A DNA stretch of 64,000 bases from Dillenia suffruticosa (GCA_033439265.1 JAVTVX010000010.1:9300001-9364000); one strand, 5' to 3'. Counted from the stretch's first letter, positions 38,801 through 57,606 are shown. Notes: generated by a model not told the origin, from the sequence alone. Numbers and translations are program-made.

Positions 38801-41800
38801 TACTTGATAGCATAGAGAATTCTTAGTTGAACATGTTCTGTCACTCCATGGTATTTGATCATATAGGAAAACTTTGGGAATTTGGAGATTATAGCACTAT
38901 ATGAAATACAAATTTTAGGTAGTTTGATCTATATGGGTTGCCATACACTAGCCTCTACCTATTGAAAAGAAGGATTTATTATTTATTTATTTTTTTTTTT
39001 TTTGGGTATCATCCACTCCGGTTGCTTCTTTCAGCAGTCTAAAGTTGTATGAGACATTCGACCCAGGATATAAAGTTGCCGTATTGAAGTTTTTATGGAT
39101 TTTATGAATTCATATTGTCTACTTATACTGATCATGGGATTATACTAATTATCCTTATGTAATGCTTTCTTTAGATTTCGTGATGGGAACTCAAATAAAT
39201 GTAGTGATGGTCAATTTTCAGCAAAAGATGGTGCTTCTTTTGGAAAACTAAGACAAACAATTAGTTCAGTTGCAGAGCTGTTTAAAGGAGGTTTGGAGAG
39301 CAGTTCTATAGGGTTTAGAACCCTTGTAACTTCTTTGAGATCCTTCTCTTTTGGTGGTGCACTGGCAAGAGGCTTGGGTTCTGGGAAGAAAATTCTTGAC
39401 CCTCAGGGGGCATTTCTTCAAAAATGGAATAAGATATTTGTATTGTCATGTATACTTGCAGTTTCTCTGGATCCTTTATTCTTCTATATCCCAATAATTG
39501 ATGACTCAAGGAAGTGTTTAAGCTTGGATCGGAAGTTGGAGATAACAGCTAGTGTTTTGCGTTGCTTTACTGATATTTTCTATATAATTCACATTATCTT
39601 TCAATTTCGTACGGGTTTTATTGCTCCACCTTCTCGAGTCTTTGGAAGAGGAGTGCTGGTTGAAGATTCCTGGGCAATTGCAAAGAGATACTTGTCCTCA
39701 TGCTTCCTTATTGACATCCTTGCTGTTCTTCCTCTTCCGCAGGTAAGAGACCTTATTTTCCGCTGTTTTCATTCTTAGCACAAGGTTAAATTTTGGGGCT
39801 GGTGACTAGTTTTCTTACTTCAGCTAATACTGATTGATGGTGGATGAGATTCCTTTTCTTAGGAACACATAGAAGATTCGTCACTACAAAAAGGATAATG
39901 GTAACCTCACCATTAACTACTTCATTTATGATTGCTCAGAACATGAAAGTTGCGCACAGGGAATCTGGTTGTGAATCTTTAGCATCATTTTTTTTTGGTG
40001 CTATGCTTTCTAGAGATAGTTTAAGTTGTAAATTTTGGGATACTATGAGCTTCACATATGAGCTTTATGTCAATTACTTGAGGACAGTCTGCAAATATTT
40101 GAACACTAATGTTTTCTATAATTCAAAAGGATCTTGATTTCTTGCCTTAGAAATTTTTGGAGATTCTTTTCATCTTTCCATTAACATCTGGTTGGTACCA
40201 GCTTGAGTTGGTCTTCACTTGGTGCTTATTGGAACTGTTGCTTTGATTGATTTTCTATTGAATGGGAACTCTTACTTTTTATCTGTACAGGTGGTTATCT
40301 TAATTGTTATACCCAAACTGAAAGGCTCGGAGTCACTGAATACAAAGAACTTGTTGAAGTTTGTTGTTCTGTTTCAATATATTCCAAGAGTTCTTCGAGT
40401 CTATCCATTGTATAAAGAAGTGACCAGAACGTCAGGCATATTAACAGAAACTGCTTGGGCTGGAGCTGCATTTAATCTTTTTCTATACATGCTTGCTAGT
40501 CATGTAAGTTTTTTCACCTCCCATATTAACAGTATTCTTTTCTATATGATTTTCTTTGCTTAATCGTGTTCATTGCTTGGTGGTTTCTTGCCTCGACAGT
40601 GCCAAAATTGTGACGTGCGGGCTTGGGTTTTTTTTTGGGGGGGGGGGGAGTATTGGATGCTACATGCACTAGGTAGTGTAAGTAGAAGCTATTTTCACCA
40701 GCAATTCAGTAACCCACGCATTATTTTGCTATATAAGCATATGCCCTATAAATTAAGTTATTTATATATTTATTTATTTGTTCATTTATTATTATTGTTA
40801 TTGCTATTATTATTATACTATTATAGACATTATTATTATTTATTATTTTGCACATTTTAGTGTTTCTGAACTGAAATTGATTTTAGTTTTTTTGTTAGGC
40901 ATACTTTGTTTTCTAGTTCATATGTCCATGGAGTTTTGCTCTTTACAAGCTGTTTTTAATGGGAGAAGTATTTGAAGCCATTTTATGTGTATTTTTATTG
41001 TTTGATTGTGATATGATTAGGATTCCAGATTAATTATTTACCATGTTAGTGTGGTACCGGTAGGTTTTCTGCTAATGTGCTTTTCTCTCTCTCTTTCCCT
41101 CCCTATCTTCTTTCCTCTATCTCGCCGTTTCCGACTCCTCTCTCGCCATTTTTTGCTCCTCTCTCACCTTTCTCCTCTATCCAAATCTGTGCTCTTCTAT
41201 CTCTCTCTCTCTCTCTCAGCGGATCTCGGTTGGACTCCCCTGTGCCGACCAATTACAGTATCTGAGTCTCCCCTAGTCTCAAGGGGTTATTATTATTATT
41301 AATATTAATAATATTATTTTTTTATACCGTTATTTTTATTGTCCTACTGCCTACATTAATATTATTATTATCATTATTACTAATATTATTATTATTATTT
41401 ATTATTATTATTATTATTATTATTTTATTACTATTATTATTATTATTGTTATTGTTGTTACTATTACTATTAATATTTCACTATTACCACTAGTTTTACT
41501 ATTATTCTTATTATTATTACTATTACTATTCGTATTAGTGTTATTATTATTAGTATTGTTACTACTACTAGTATTATTAGTATTATTAATATAACATATA
41601 TTATTATGAATTTAAAGTTATTAAAATTTAAAATATTTCAAACTCATAATGGTGTGGTTGTAAGATTACTTTATAATTATAGGTATATATATCATTTTAT
41701 TTTGTTTATTGATTATTTGTAGAACTCCGTCATAGCTGGTCCCAAACCCGAGTAAAAGAGTAGGGTTGCGATAAGTCAACAGTTAGCATAAAACCTTTTG

Positions 41801-42619
41801 TCAAATGAAAAAAAATGAGAGACAAACATATAAAAACTTTTGGAGCGTTCCCTCCTCAGCGACAGGTTACATCGGATCCCGAGTGTAGCCACAAGTTAAC
41901 AAGGGATCCTAGGGTGCAGGTAAATAAGTTGGTCCATGAAGATAGGATTCGTCTAACTACTTGGAATGTAGGATCTTTGACAGGCAAGTTAGGAGAGATA
42001 GGAGAAACAATGAGTAAACGAAATATTCATATCACGTGTCTTCAAGAAATTAAGTGTGTGGGGGAAAAGGCTAAGAGTAGTAGAGTCTTATAGTTATAAA
42101 TTTTGGTACACAGGTAGGGATAGAATTAAGAATGATGTAGAAATAATTATACATAAGGTTTTATTAGAGAATGTAATAGAGATAAGAAGGAAGGAAGATA
42201 GAATTATGTTTGTCAAATTAGTAGATGGAGAAAACATAGTTAATATAGTCAGTATGTATGCGCTCTGGATAGATATAGATGCAATTAGTAAAAGATAATT
42301 TTGGGAGGATTTAGATAAATTTGTACAAATCATATCTAATAGAGAGAAGTTATTTATTGGAGGAGACCTAAATGGATATGTAGGAGAGATGAATGAAGGA
42401 TTCGAAACCGTACATGAAAACTTCGGATTTGGTAGTAGGCCTGTTATGACACTCGGGTCGCCCGGGTATCACAATACCCAAGCTTGGCTCGAGTCTGCAA
42501 GAGGTGAGCTCAAGCTCCAGCTCTAGCTCGTCGAGCCTGTGATTCTAGAGCTCGATGGGGAGAGGGCAGAAGGCGGAAGGCGGAAGGCGGAAGGCGGAAG
42601 GCGGAAGGCAGAAGGAAAA

Positions 42620-42658
<39 letters not shown>

Positions 42659-45600
42659 GGAGATTAGACCTTCGATTGTCGTGGTGAGAGGATCAGAAGG
42701 TGAAGGAGACTTCGATCGCTTGGGTTGCGATTGAATCGCCCTTCGATCGCCGCCGTGGTGAGAACATCAGAAGGAGAAGGAGACTTCGATCACTTGGGTT
42801 GGATCGCCCTTCGATCACCGCCTTGGTGAGAGCATCAGAAGGTCGATCGCTTGGGCTGCGGTTGAATCGCCCTTCGATCGCCGCCGTGGTGAGAGGATCA
42901 GAAGGAGAAGACTTCGATCGAGACTGCTGAATGAGAAATGAGAACGGGTGGGTTAGGGTAAACGAGTAGACGGGTAGCTCGACGAGCTTCGAGCTTGACA
43001 GAACATGGGCTCGAGCTCGAGGAAGGGCTTGTTGAGCTCGAGCTCGACCCGAGCTTGAGTTGACCGAGCCCGAGCTCAAGTTAACCGAGCCAGAGCTCGA
43101 GCTTTGATCGGGTAGTGTCACGGGTACCCGTGACACTATCTAGGTATCATAACAGGCTTATTTGGTAGCAGAAATGAAGTGGGAGGTACCATTTTAGAGT
43201 TTGCCACGACTTTCTATTTGGTACTTGTAAACACCATTTAAAAAAAAAAGGAAGTGCACTTAGTTACATATAGAAGTGAGTCTAATGCTAGTCAAATAGA
43301 TTTCTTTCTTACTTGGAGATGTGATAGAATGACCTGTAAGAATTATAAAATTATGCTGGGGGAGAGTGCAGTAACTCAGTGTAGACTCCTAATTTTAGAC
43401 ATATGTGTCTAAAAGGCAAAAAAAGTATCGTCCATTTGTGAAGTCAAGAATTAAGTGGTATAACTTAAAAGGAGAAAATATGATGACTTTTAGAAATAAA
43501 TTAATTTAAATAACAAATTGATCTACTAATGATAATTCAGAAATAATGTGGAAAGAGATGCTTACTAATATTAAGAGTATAGGTAGGAACCGTAAAGGTC
43601 ATAATAGTAGTGATGCATATAAAAAATACAAAAGTGCAAAAAAAAGGTGAAAAAAATTATTCAAGAATCAAAGAGTAAGGTGTATAACGAACTATACAAG
43701 AGAATGAAACTAAAGATGGAGAAAAAGAGATCTACAAAATTGTCAAACTAAGGGAGAAAAAGGAAAAACATTTAAATGGTGTTAGATATATTAAGAGTGG
43801 AATCAATAGTATACTTGTAAAGCATGAGAACATAAAAAATATTGGAGAGATTATTTTGATAATTTCTTTAATGTTAAGAGTACAACAGATATAAAAAATA
43901 TTGAGATATCTCTAGAAGAGATTAATAGAGATTTTAAACATAACATTTGTCTCCATGAAGTGAAAGAGACTTTAAAGAGAATGAAAAATAATAAAATCAT
44001 AGGATCGGAGGGCATTCCTATAGAAGTGTGAAAATGTTTGGTTGAATTTAATATGATAATGTTAGTGGATATTTTTAATAAAATTTGGTAAATCAATAGA
44101 ATGCCCCAAATATGGAGGAGTATAATTGTATCACTATATAAGAATAAAGGAGACATACAAGATTGTTTCAACCATAGAGAAATTAAACTTATGAGCTATA
44201 CCATGAAATTATGGGAGATAGTGATAAAGTATAGATTGAAATTGAAAATAAATATGTTTCAAAATCAATTTGAAATTATACTAGGAAGAATTATTATAGA
44301 AGCAATCCACTTGTTAAAACATTTGATGGAGACATATAGAGCACATAAGAGAGACTTGCATATGGTGTTAATCGATCCAGAGAAAGCATATGATAAGATT
44401 CTTAGAGACATATTGTGGTAGGCACTAATGAAAAAAGAAATCTTTTTGAAATACATTAATCTCATTAGAGATATATATAAGGGAACTATAAATAATGTAA
44501 AAACTTGGGGGGTCTGAGTGATAGCTTTCCCATTAACATTGGATTCCATCAATGTTCGATATTAAGTTCCATCATTTTTGTAATAGTGATAGATGAAATT
44601 ACAAAAAGTATCCAAGATGAAGTACCATGGTATATGCTTTTTGCAGATGATATAGTATTGGTTGATAAAATTAGGGAAGGTATTAGTGTTAAATTAGAAT
44701 TATGGAGGGCCACACTGGAATCCAGATGGTTAAGATTAAGTAAATCGAAAACTGAGTATATGATACGTAGATTTAGCAATAATTATTAGAATGATGAAAA
44801 AACGATTAATTTAGATGAACAAAAAGTAACAAAAATGAATAATTTAGATATCTTGATTCTATTATTCAAAATGATGGTAATATAGATGGGGACGTGAATC
44901 ATAGGATTCAAGCGGGTCAGATGAAATGGAGGACATTCGGAGTTTTTTGCAATCGCACGATATTACTGCATTTGAATGGAAAATTCTATACAATCGTGGT
45001 GAGATCTGCACTATTGTATGATATTGAGTGATGAGCTATTAAACAATAATAAAAACAAAAAATGGCTGTAGTAGAAATGAAAATATTTATGTGGATGTGC
45101 GGCAAAATTAGAAGAGATAGAATTAGAAATGAAAAAATTCGTAACAAATTGAGAATTAGTTCAATTGCGGATAAGATACGAGTGTCATTTGAGGTGGTTT
45201 GATCACGTGTAAAGAAAACCTAAAAACGACTGGTTAGGAGAATTAAAAACTTAAATGTGGAGATCTAGTAAAATGTAAAGGTAGACAACTAAAAACTAAG
45301 ATATAAATTATCCATAAAAACATAATAATTAAGAGTTTAGACGAAAAGATGATCTTGGATAGCAATGAGCGGCGTAGAAGAATCCTTACAAATTAAACCA
45401 ACATATTATATATATTATTTAATCATCTCCATACTCGTCTCTTAAATAGCTGACTCCAAATGTTGGGATTAATGCCAGGTTATTGTTGTTGTTGCTTTTT
45501 CATGGTGATCAAAAAATAAGATGGTAAATTTTCTGTTTTTACCGGCTGCTTATTTAGAATGATACGGGATGTAGTTGTGAGCCCTAATGTTTGGATTGAG

Positions 45601-48600
45601 CTCCACAAATTTCTGTATAGAGCTTTTTATGTTTATCGTATTCTAGATGCTCACAGAACCTTCCCGATCTTAGCATGAGTTGCCTCTGTTTCAGGTGCTA
45701 GGGGCCTTTTGGTACTTGTTTTCCATTGAACAAGAGACAACCTGCTGGCAAAAGGCATGTGGAAATCATACTGATTGCATCCGTAGTTCTTTATATTGTG
45801 ATGACGATCGAAATTCAAATGATTCATTTCTGAATACTTCTTGCCCAATAGCAACACCAAATGTGACACTTTTTGATTTTGGAATTTTTCTTCCTGCTCT
45901 ACAATCTGGTGTTGTGGAATCAACAAATTTTCCTGAGAAATTCTTTTACTGTTTTTGGTGGGGCCTGCAGAATTTGAGGTTTGTGATGTCCTTTCAATTA
46001 ATATTAGATCTAATTTGGATTATGCATTTCATATTAATGCATTATGCATTCTTAGAATTCTTGCATTATGGTATTTCTGTGTGATTTCTGATAGCTTTTC
46101 TCATTTTGCAGTTCTCTTGGTCAAAACCTTAAAACAAGCACCTATGTCTGGGAAATCTGTTTTGCAGTTTTTGTTTCCATTTCTGGCTTGGTGTTGTTTT
46201 CATTTCTCATTGGAAATATGCAGGTAATTTTAAATTTCTCGTCTTAGTTGTTTGGTTATTTAGATCATACATTTGAGATGGGATGTGATGATTAACTTGT
46301 AATTAGGAAACTGATGCATCTGATTATTGTTGAAGTTACTCGAGTGACACTTTCTTTACCTCGGCTGCACCATTCATGGGGGTTAAGGAGATGTCATTCT
46401 TGACTTGCCATCTTGTTTTAAAGACCTTTTCTGTATCATGGGGACTGTAAGTGCTCTAGTTTACTGCAATTGCTCCAACAAGAGCATCAAATGGGGAAAA
46501 TTTCCCTGAGAGACTCTTGCTGAAGCTGGCACAAAGAAGCTATATCTTTCTTATAGCGTATCATATGTAATATGTTATGCCACATGCATTCTTCATGTGA
46601 TTTTTCAGGCCTTTATTTGTTGTGTTTGAAAATACTTGTTAGATCATTTGACAGCATCAGCTAAGAAAGTCCTTGACTGATGCTTGGACTTGCATTCTTT
46701 CCAACAGGACAAGCATATCAGCAAAAGATTATCTTGTTGTTAATTAATTATAGGACTGAGTATCTGGGGATTGTCAAATGCATTATTTCCAACTTTATGA
46801 TGTTCAAACTTCTAATTGATGATGCATTTTTTCCAACAGGATAGGCATATCAGCAAAAGATAATCTTGTTGTTAATTATAGGATGGAGTATCTGGGGATT
46901 GTCAAATGCATTATTTCCAACTTTATGATGTTCAAACTTCTAATTCATGAAATTAATTTACTTCTTAACAGACATATCTGCAATCTACAACTATAAGATT
47001 GGAGGAGATGAGAATCAAAAGAAGAGATGCAGAACAATGGATGTCACATCGTTTGCTTCCTGAGAACCTGAAGGAGCGAATCAGGCAATATGAACAGTAC
47101 AAATGGCAAGAAACTAGAGGTGTTGATGAAGAGTCTCTCCTTCGAAATCTTCCTAAGGATCTCAGAAGGGATATAAAGCGTCATCTATGCTTGGCTTTGC
47201 TTATGAGGGTAAGTTTTCTCTTCATATTCTCATGGTTTTATATTTGGACAGTTCCATTGCCATTATTAGAGATTTGGTCCCCTTAAAGTGTCTCTCTTGC
47301 CAAATTTGGCCCGTTTCTCCCGGTTTCAAATAACTGTAGTTCTAGTTTTTATCTTAATATTAATCATATCTCTAAATGACTTGTGGGGAGAATTATCTTT
47401 ATCAACAACAATGATATTGGAAGATTTAAGCAAACTATGGGAAGGACTTAGAAAATGTGGGTGTTTTGCAAAGAATCGGAGGGCATTCTCCTGTTTTGAG
47501 TTTCATTCAAATTATGCTAAGAGCTGCTTCTTTGAGTGTTATATTGTACTTTGATGTGTTATTTTGATGTGAACTTGGCAACACCATGCATCAACTAGTG
47601 ACAGGTTTGAGTTGTGATGTACATGAAATTAGAGGCTGGAACTTGGGAGTGGAATTTTTCTTTCTGTCTGTACATGCATATAACATTTTTTTTTTGTTCC
47701 ATGACATTATTTGTCTTCCACATGCTGTGTAAATATAGTTATTCCTGCTTACCCACATTAGTACCATGTGCACATGCACATGCTTCAAATCTCTCTCCAA
47801 GGAATGTTGATATCCAATCTCTGTAATTGTGGAGAATAGGAGCCATTATTTAAGCACATAAAATTAGAGGCTGGAACTTGGGAGTGGAAATTTTGTTCTG
47901 TCTTTACATGCACATAACATTTTTTTTTTTGTTCCACAACATTAATAGTCTTCTACATGCTGTGTAAATACAGTTGTTCCTGCTTACCCACCTTAGTCAA
48001 TGTGCGCATGTACATTCTTTCAATCTCTCCGGTGAAGGTTGATATCCAATCTATGTAATTGGGGAGATTAGGAGCCATCATCGGAACAACTTGATTGTTT
48101 CTCTCATTGAGAATGGAGGTTGTGTGAATTATTGATCTCTAAAGGTATCTAGTGTGGAACCATATTCAAGGTCTTACCTATGGTTTCCATCAGTAATTGA
48201 ATAGCTTGTTTAATTGATATTTGTATTTAGATACAAGCGACTTGGCATGTAGTGCTTAAACTCCTGAACATAGATATATCTTCTTTTTGGAACATTTAGG
48301 TTTAATATTTGACAGTGGGGATACAAAGGAGAATCATAATTTCCAAATCCTTCAGGTGGCATTCTTTGCTGAGATTTGACCAGAGGGATCTCAAATAACT
48401 GTTCAACAATTTCTATGATGCCAAATATATATATATATATTTGGTGATTTGCTTCATTTTGAAGTAATACATTGAAGGATGTAATGAGTTATGAGAGTGA
48501 GAAATTGCTTTATTAAATCTACCACGAACAAATGTCTGTTGTAGGATAGGGAGCTGAAAGACCCTGCTCTCTTATCGTAAGTTTTGCAGGCTATGTTAAA

Positions 48601-49451
48601 AGTAAGCTGTATTTACTTTAGAATCTGCAGTCATTGCTCCAAATTTTGCACATTCTCCTCTATGCTTCTTGGTTTCCTCCTCCTTGCTTTATTTAAGCTT
48701 ACATGCATTACTTCTGGATCTCATTTCACCTTTTTCCATTGATGCCCTTCAGGTACCAATGTTTGAAAAGATGGACGAACAATTGTTGGATGCAATGTGT
48801 GATCGTCTCAAGCCGGTGCTCTTTACAGAGGGTAGCTTCATTGTCCGAGAGGGTGATCCCGTAGATGAGATGCTCTTTGTCATGAGGGGTAAGCTATTGA
48901 CAGTTACCACAAACGGTGGAAGGACCGGTTTTTTCAACTCAGATTATCTCAAAGCTGGCGATTTCTGTGGAGAGGAACTTCTAACATGGGCTCTGGATCC
49001 GAATTCACATTCTAACCTCCCCATATCAACCAGAACAGTGCAAGCCCTTTCAGAAGTTGAAGCTTTTGCACTAAAGTCTGATGACTTAAAGTTAGTTGCC
49101 TCCCAATTCCGCAGACTACACAGCAAGCAACTCCGCCACAGTTTTAGGTTTTACTCACAGCAGTGGAGAACTTGGGCAGCTTGTTTCGTACAAGCAGCCT
49201 GGCGCCGTTATTGCAGAAAGAAGCTTGAGGAGTCACTACGGGAAGAGGAAGGTAGGTTGCAGGATGCATTGGCTAGGGGTAGCGGGAGCTCACCGAGTCT
49301 TGGTGCCACCATATATGCCTCACAATTTGCTGCTAATGCTCTCCGTCTTATACGACGGAATGCTACACGGAAGACAAGGTTGCAGGATAGGATATCTCCA
49401 ATATTGTTACAGAAGCCCGCGGAGCCCGATTTTACTGCTGAAGATCAATAA
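35862..49451 (+). CDS. CNGC1: Cyclic nucleotide-gated ion channel, group I (CNGC1-like)
   Basis: Seven coding exons, all GT-AG and in phase: 35862-35890, 39175-39742, 40291-40503, 45695-45978, 46112-46223, 46972-47208 and 48753-49451, giving 713 residues. The plasma-membrane cation channel has a cytosolic N-terminus, six membrane segments from about residue 97, and a pore helix ending in LSSLGQNL with the plant-type GQN filter at 368-370. A C-linker follows, then a cyclic-nucleotide-binding domain from about 482 with FCGEELLTWALDP at 552-564. A calmodulin-binding IQ region (FVQAAWRRY, about 626-634) comes next. Family members carry Ca2+ and other cations in signalling. MSFNQKKFVRF at the start and PAEPDF at the end match CNGC1/10/13 relatives; the order of neighbours favours CNGC1. 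Two introns are inflated by transposons, yet the coding frame is whole. Confidence 0.97.
35891..39174 (+). other. 3.3-kb CNGC1 intron after the first coding exon
   Basis: This intron is purine-rich in its middle (36000-38000). It contains a few short open stretches, such as 37013-37207, that look like decayed coding sequence of unknown origin, and the miniature LTR element at 38498. I cannot assign the remainder. Confidence 0.5.
38498..38764 (+). mobile_element. TRIM (terminal-repeat retroelement in miniature)
   Basis: Short direct repeats (about 38498-38569 and 38702-38764) share TATAAAATAATAAAAA, TTTTTGGATT and GGTTGTTTCACA. Just inside the left repeat is a TGGTATCAC primer-site-like sequence at 38581; just before the right one is a GTGAGGGGGAG purine tract. 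The whole unit is only about 270 bp with no coding sequence. This matches a widespread angiosperm TRIM type. It looks structurally complete but clearly old, and sits inside the CNGC1 intron in gene orientation. Confidence 0.75.
41078..41216 (+). repeat. CT-rich tract in CNGC1 intron
   Basis: A pyrimidine-rich block of about 140 bp, ending in a pure CT run, lies just upstream of the ATT microsatellite. ORFs through it are Ser/Leu low-complexity translations and are not coding. Confidence 0.7.
41288..41590. repeat. Imperfect ATT trinucleotide microsatellite, about 300 bp
   Basis: Nearly uninterrupted ATT/TTA triplets with scattered ACT, GTT and ACC variants fill this interval. It lies directly upstream of the LINE at 41721 within the 5.2-kb CNGC1 intron. 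Confidence 0.9.
42436..43160. mobile_element. Non-autonomous hAT-like element nested in the LINE
   Basis: The 725-bp insert is flanked by a perfect 8-bp duplication TTTGGTAG (42428-42435 and 43161-43168). Removing one copy restores the LINE endonuclease frame (ENFGFG joined to SRNEVGG). Ends are inverted repeats: TAGGCCTGTTATGA on the left and TAAGCCTGTTATGA on the right when inverted. Subterminal regions are crowded with AGCTCGAGCTCG-like motifs. The core holds an AAGGCGG heptamer array (42568-42610), a GA tract (42623-42655) and three to four units of a 63-74-bp repeat (42683-42905). An 8-bp duplication indicates the hAT superfamily. No transposase is present. Confidence 0.85.
43114..43137. 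repeat. 24-bp perfect palindrome near the right end of the hAT-like element
   Basis: The sequence AGTGTCACGGGT is followed at once by its exact complement ACCCGTGACACT. A weaker, interrupted version occurs near the left end (GACACTCGGGT with CCCGGGTATC). This suggests a subterminal protein-binding or structural site for the transposase. Confidence 0.9.
46699..46948. repeat. 132-bp tandem duplication in CNGC1 intron
   Basis: Two copies, starting near 46701 and 46833, share TCCAACAGGA, GCATATCAGCAAAAGAT, TATCTGGGGATTGTCAAATG and TTCCAACTTTATGATGTTC. They end about 25 bp before the exon at 46972. Each copy carries a TTCCAACAG acceptor-like motif. Confidence 0.92.
47621..48080. repeat. 234-bp tandem duplication in CNGC1 intron
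   Basis: Two copies, starting near 47621 and 47855, share AAATTAGAGGCTGGAACTTG, GGGAGTGGAA, CATGCTGTGTAAATA, TGTTCCTGCTTACCCAC-type and GTTGATATCCAATCT blocks. It is non-coding and accounts for the paired short ORFs here. Confidence 0.92.
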
Positions 49452-50420
49452 AAGGTACCAGCATCATGGTAGTTTGTGGTTTTTTTGTTGTTAATTCCTA
49501 AAATGGAAGCAATGTCTTAGTGTATAATCTTAATGTGTATATTTGTTGTGTATGGAAGTGCAGGATCGGTTTTACGTGCCTATGTATTTCTTAGCTCCTA
49601 ATTTTTGACCCGTGAAGAAAGCGAGCTCCCAATGACTCCATGTAGAGATACGATATAAATTCTTTTGGTGCGGATCTCAACCATTTCTCTGTTCAAGTAT
49701 ATGGTGGTAAATATAGGGCGTATACATATTTAGGGTGGAAGCACACTAGGCAAATTTTGCATGTAGCCCCAAATTGCGTGGCACAATTTTTAGGCATTGA
49801 ATGTCAAACCTTACTAGAAAATAAGTGTAATTTTTATCAGTTTCTTGGATGAATTTAAATAGATTTTAGAGGTGTCTGCAATCCTGTTAATGAGCACATT
49901 CAACATGGTGTAGGCTGGAAAATCTCCCTCATGTTTTTCTTCTGTCTCCATTCTGATTGATTTCACCTTAATTCACCTCCGGGACCTGAAGAGACAAGGG
50001 TGTGTAATGATAATTATGCTTAGCTATAAAAATGCTGCCATCTGAATCAGCTAGGACCATTGTTTTCCCCATTATATGCCAGAGATTCACTGCAACTAAG
50101 CTGAGGAAAGGATCATCTCTGATTTGCCAAGAACAAAAACTTGGTCCAGAAAAAATAAACAGATAAACAAAAATGACAACTTTGTGTGAAAGTTAAAACC
50201 ACGATAAACCAGATGGCATTTTGTCTACACGTTTAAGATAACTCTGTCCAGATAAATCTGAGACTCAGTTCCAAAGATGTGGTAACCATAAAACCAAACC
50301 CCTGTGATCGCAACTTTGTTTAATACATACAAAGACAATAATTTCCTCAAGTCTGTTTCCTACATATGCATTTATCATTGCTACAGAAAATTCATGAGAA
50401 TACGATATATTTTGAGTAAA
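49452..50420. other. Intergenic space between convergent CNGC1 and SPMS
   Basis: These 970 bp hold the 3' UTRs of two genes that converge. I see no ORF of note and no transposon ends. Several AATAAA-like signals occur on both strands. Confidence 0.7.
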
Positions 50421-56304
<5,884 letters not shown>

Positions 56305-57554
56305 AAATTATCTTCTTCTTATTAGGCTCCAGTCCTTAAGCATCACAAAGATTAACACGTGAAAAACAAGAACGAAGTCTATCAGAAAATCAAATCATCA
56401 TCCTCAAGTCGATGCCCTTGCCCTTTTCCACAACACACACACACACTCGTAAATATATAAATGTCTTTAGAAGTGCTAGCAATTACCGTATTTATGCCTT
56501 AAGCCTTTTCAGTTTAGATTCCATAAAACACGCTGTGTTTATATTTAATCCTTTTACAGTTCAGATTCCATAGAACAGTCCAGAAAAGCATACAAACACA
56601 GCACCAACGACAGAAGATTTGCACATGATCAAAACTGTCAGAAGATTATAATCTTCGCTATGACAAAAAATGTGATCATCCACAAATGAAGAACCACGAT
56701 GCTATGATTTGCACAGGTCTTAATATCAATCAAAGCATTCAAAAATATTCTAATAATAAATTTAAAAAACTTCATTCGCTAAAGGAAAAGATTGGGGAAC
56801 CTTCTTAAGGATTATAAAATTACGGCATCACTTTATGCTAGAAATTAAAATAATAAAAATAAATAAATTCACTTTATTCCCCAATTTTTAACCAAGAAAA
56901 ACAGCCAACCCATTAAATAAACACCAGGTACAAATCATGCTCAATCCTTTTCAAATTCTCGTAATCAAATCAACACCCTTAAACCAACCCAAGAAAATCT
57001 AAGCAACTCATTCTTATAGATTAGAGGGAAAAAAGCCTAAGATACTAGAAATGAACCTACAAACTTGAACTTCCTCATTCAAAGGTAAACAAATCAAAAT
57101 GGTTGACCCATTAAAACAAACAACTGGCAGAATCCTACTACAACAACAACAACAAACCAAGGCTTAATCCCAACAACCGGCATAATCATGTTTGAGAATA
57201 AAAAACTTAGAAGAAAATTATATCAGAAATGAAACCCCAAAAAATTAATAATTACTGGGAGAAGGTCGCAACATAAGGCAGTTGTAGACTTGGAGTTGTA
57301 ATCAGAACATAAGATCATGACAACTTTTGCAAAAAAAGATCACCAACACTTAAAATAATTTCAAAAAACTTTCCACAATTTGGGCATCAATCAATCAACT
57401 TCTGAAATTTGAAATTGTAAATTAAATACACCAACAAATAGCTCCAAAAGAACTTAAAATTACAGAATACCATATATGCATGACAGACAATACCGAAAAG
57501 TAACCCCGAAATCAATATCAAGGGTTTAAGAGGAAAAAAGCAAAATGAGTGAGT

Positions 57555-57606
<52 letters not shown>

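Larger units (their letters stand above)
41721..45494 (+). mobile_element. RTE-type LINE, decayed, in the CNGC1 intron
   Basis: The 5' part has the RTE-like leader AGCTGGTCCCAAACCCGAGT. The endonuclease start RIRLTTWNVGSLTGKLGE with ITCLQEIKCVGE follows at about 41923-42070. Reverse-transcriptase pieces follow between 43830 and 44800: MPQIWRSIIVSLYKNKGD, LHMVLIDPEKAYDKI, and MLFADDIVLVD with KTEYM. It ends GTTGGGATTAATG and (TTG)n, the usual RTE tail. Several in-frame stops and frameshifts break it. It is nearly full length apart from the nested insertion at 42436-43160 and lies in the same orientation as CNGC1. Confidence 0.88.

Noticed and set aside
41815-42093. ORF resembling an endonuclease (RIRLTTWNVGSLTGK)
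   Set aside because: It is the endonuclease start of the RTE LINE and lies in a CNGC1 intron; it is not a host gene.
42693-43136. 147-residue minus-strand ORF rich in Ser, Arg and Pro
   Set aside because: It is the translation of the 63-74-bp repeats and subterminal motifs of the hAT-like element; no family resemblance.
43114-43137. microRNA hairpin
   Set aside because: The inverted repeat has no loop and is only 24 bp, so it is a palindromic site in a transposon end.
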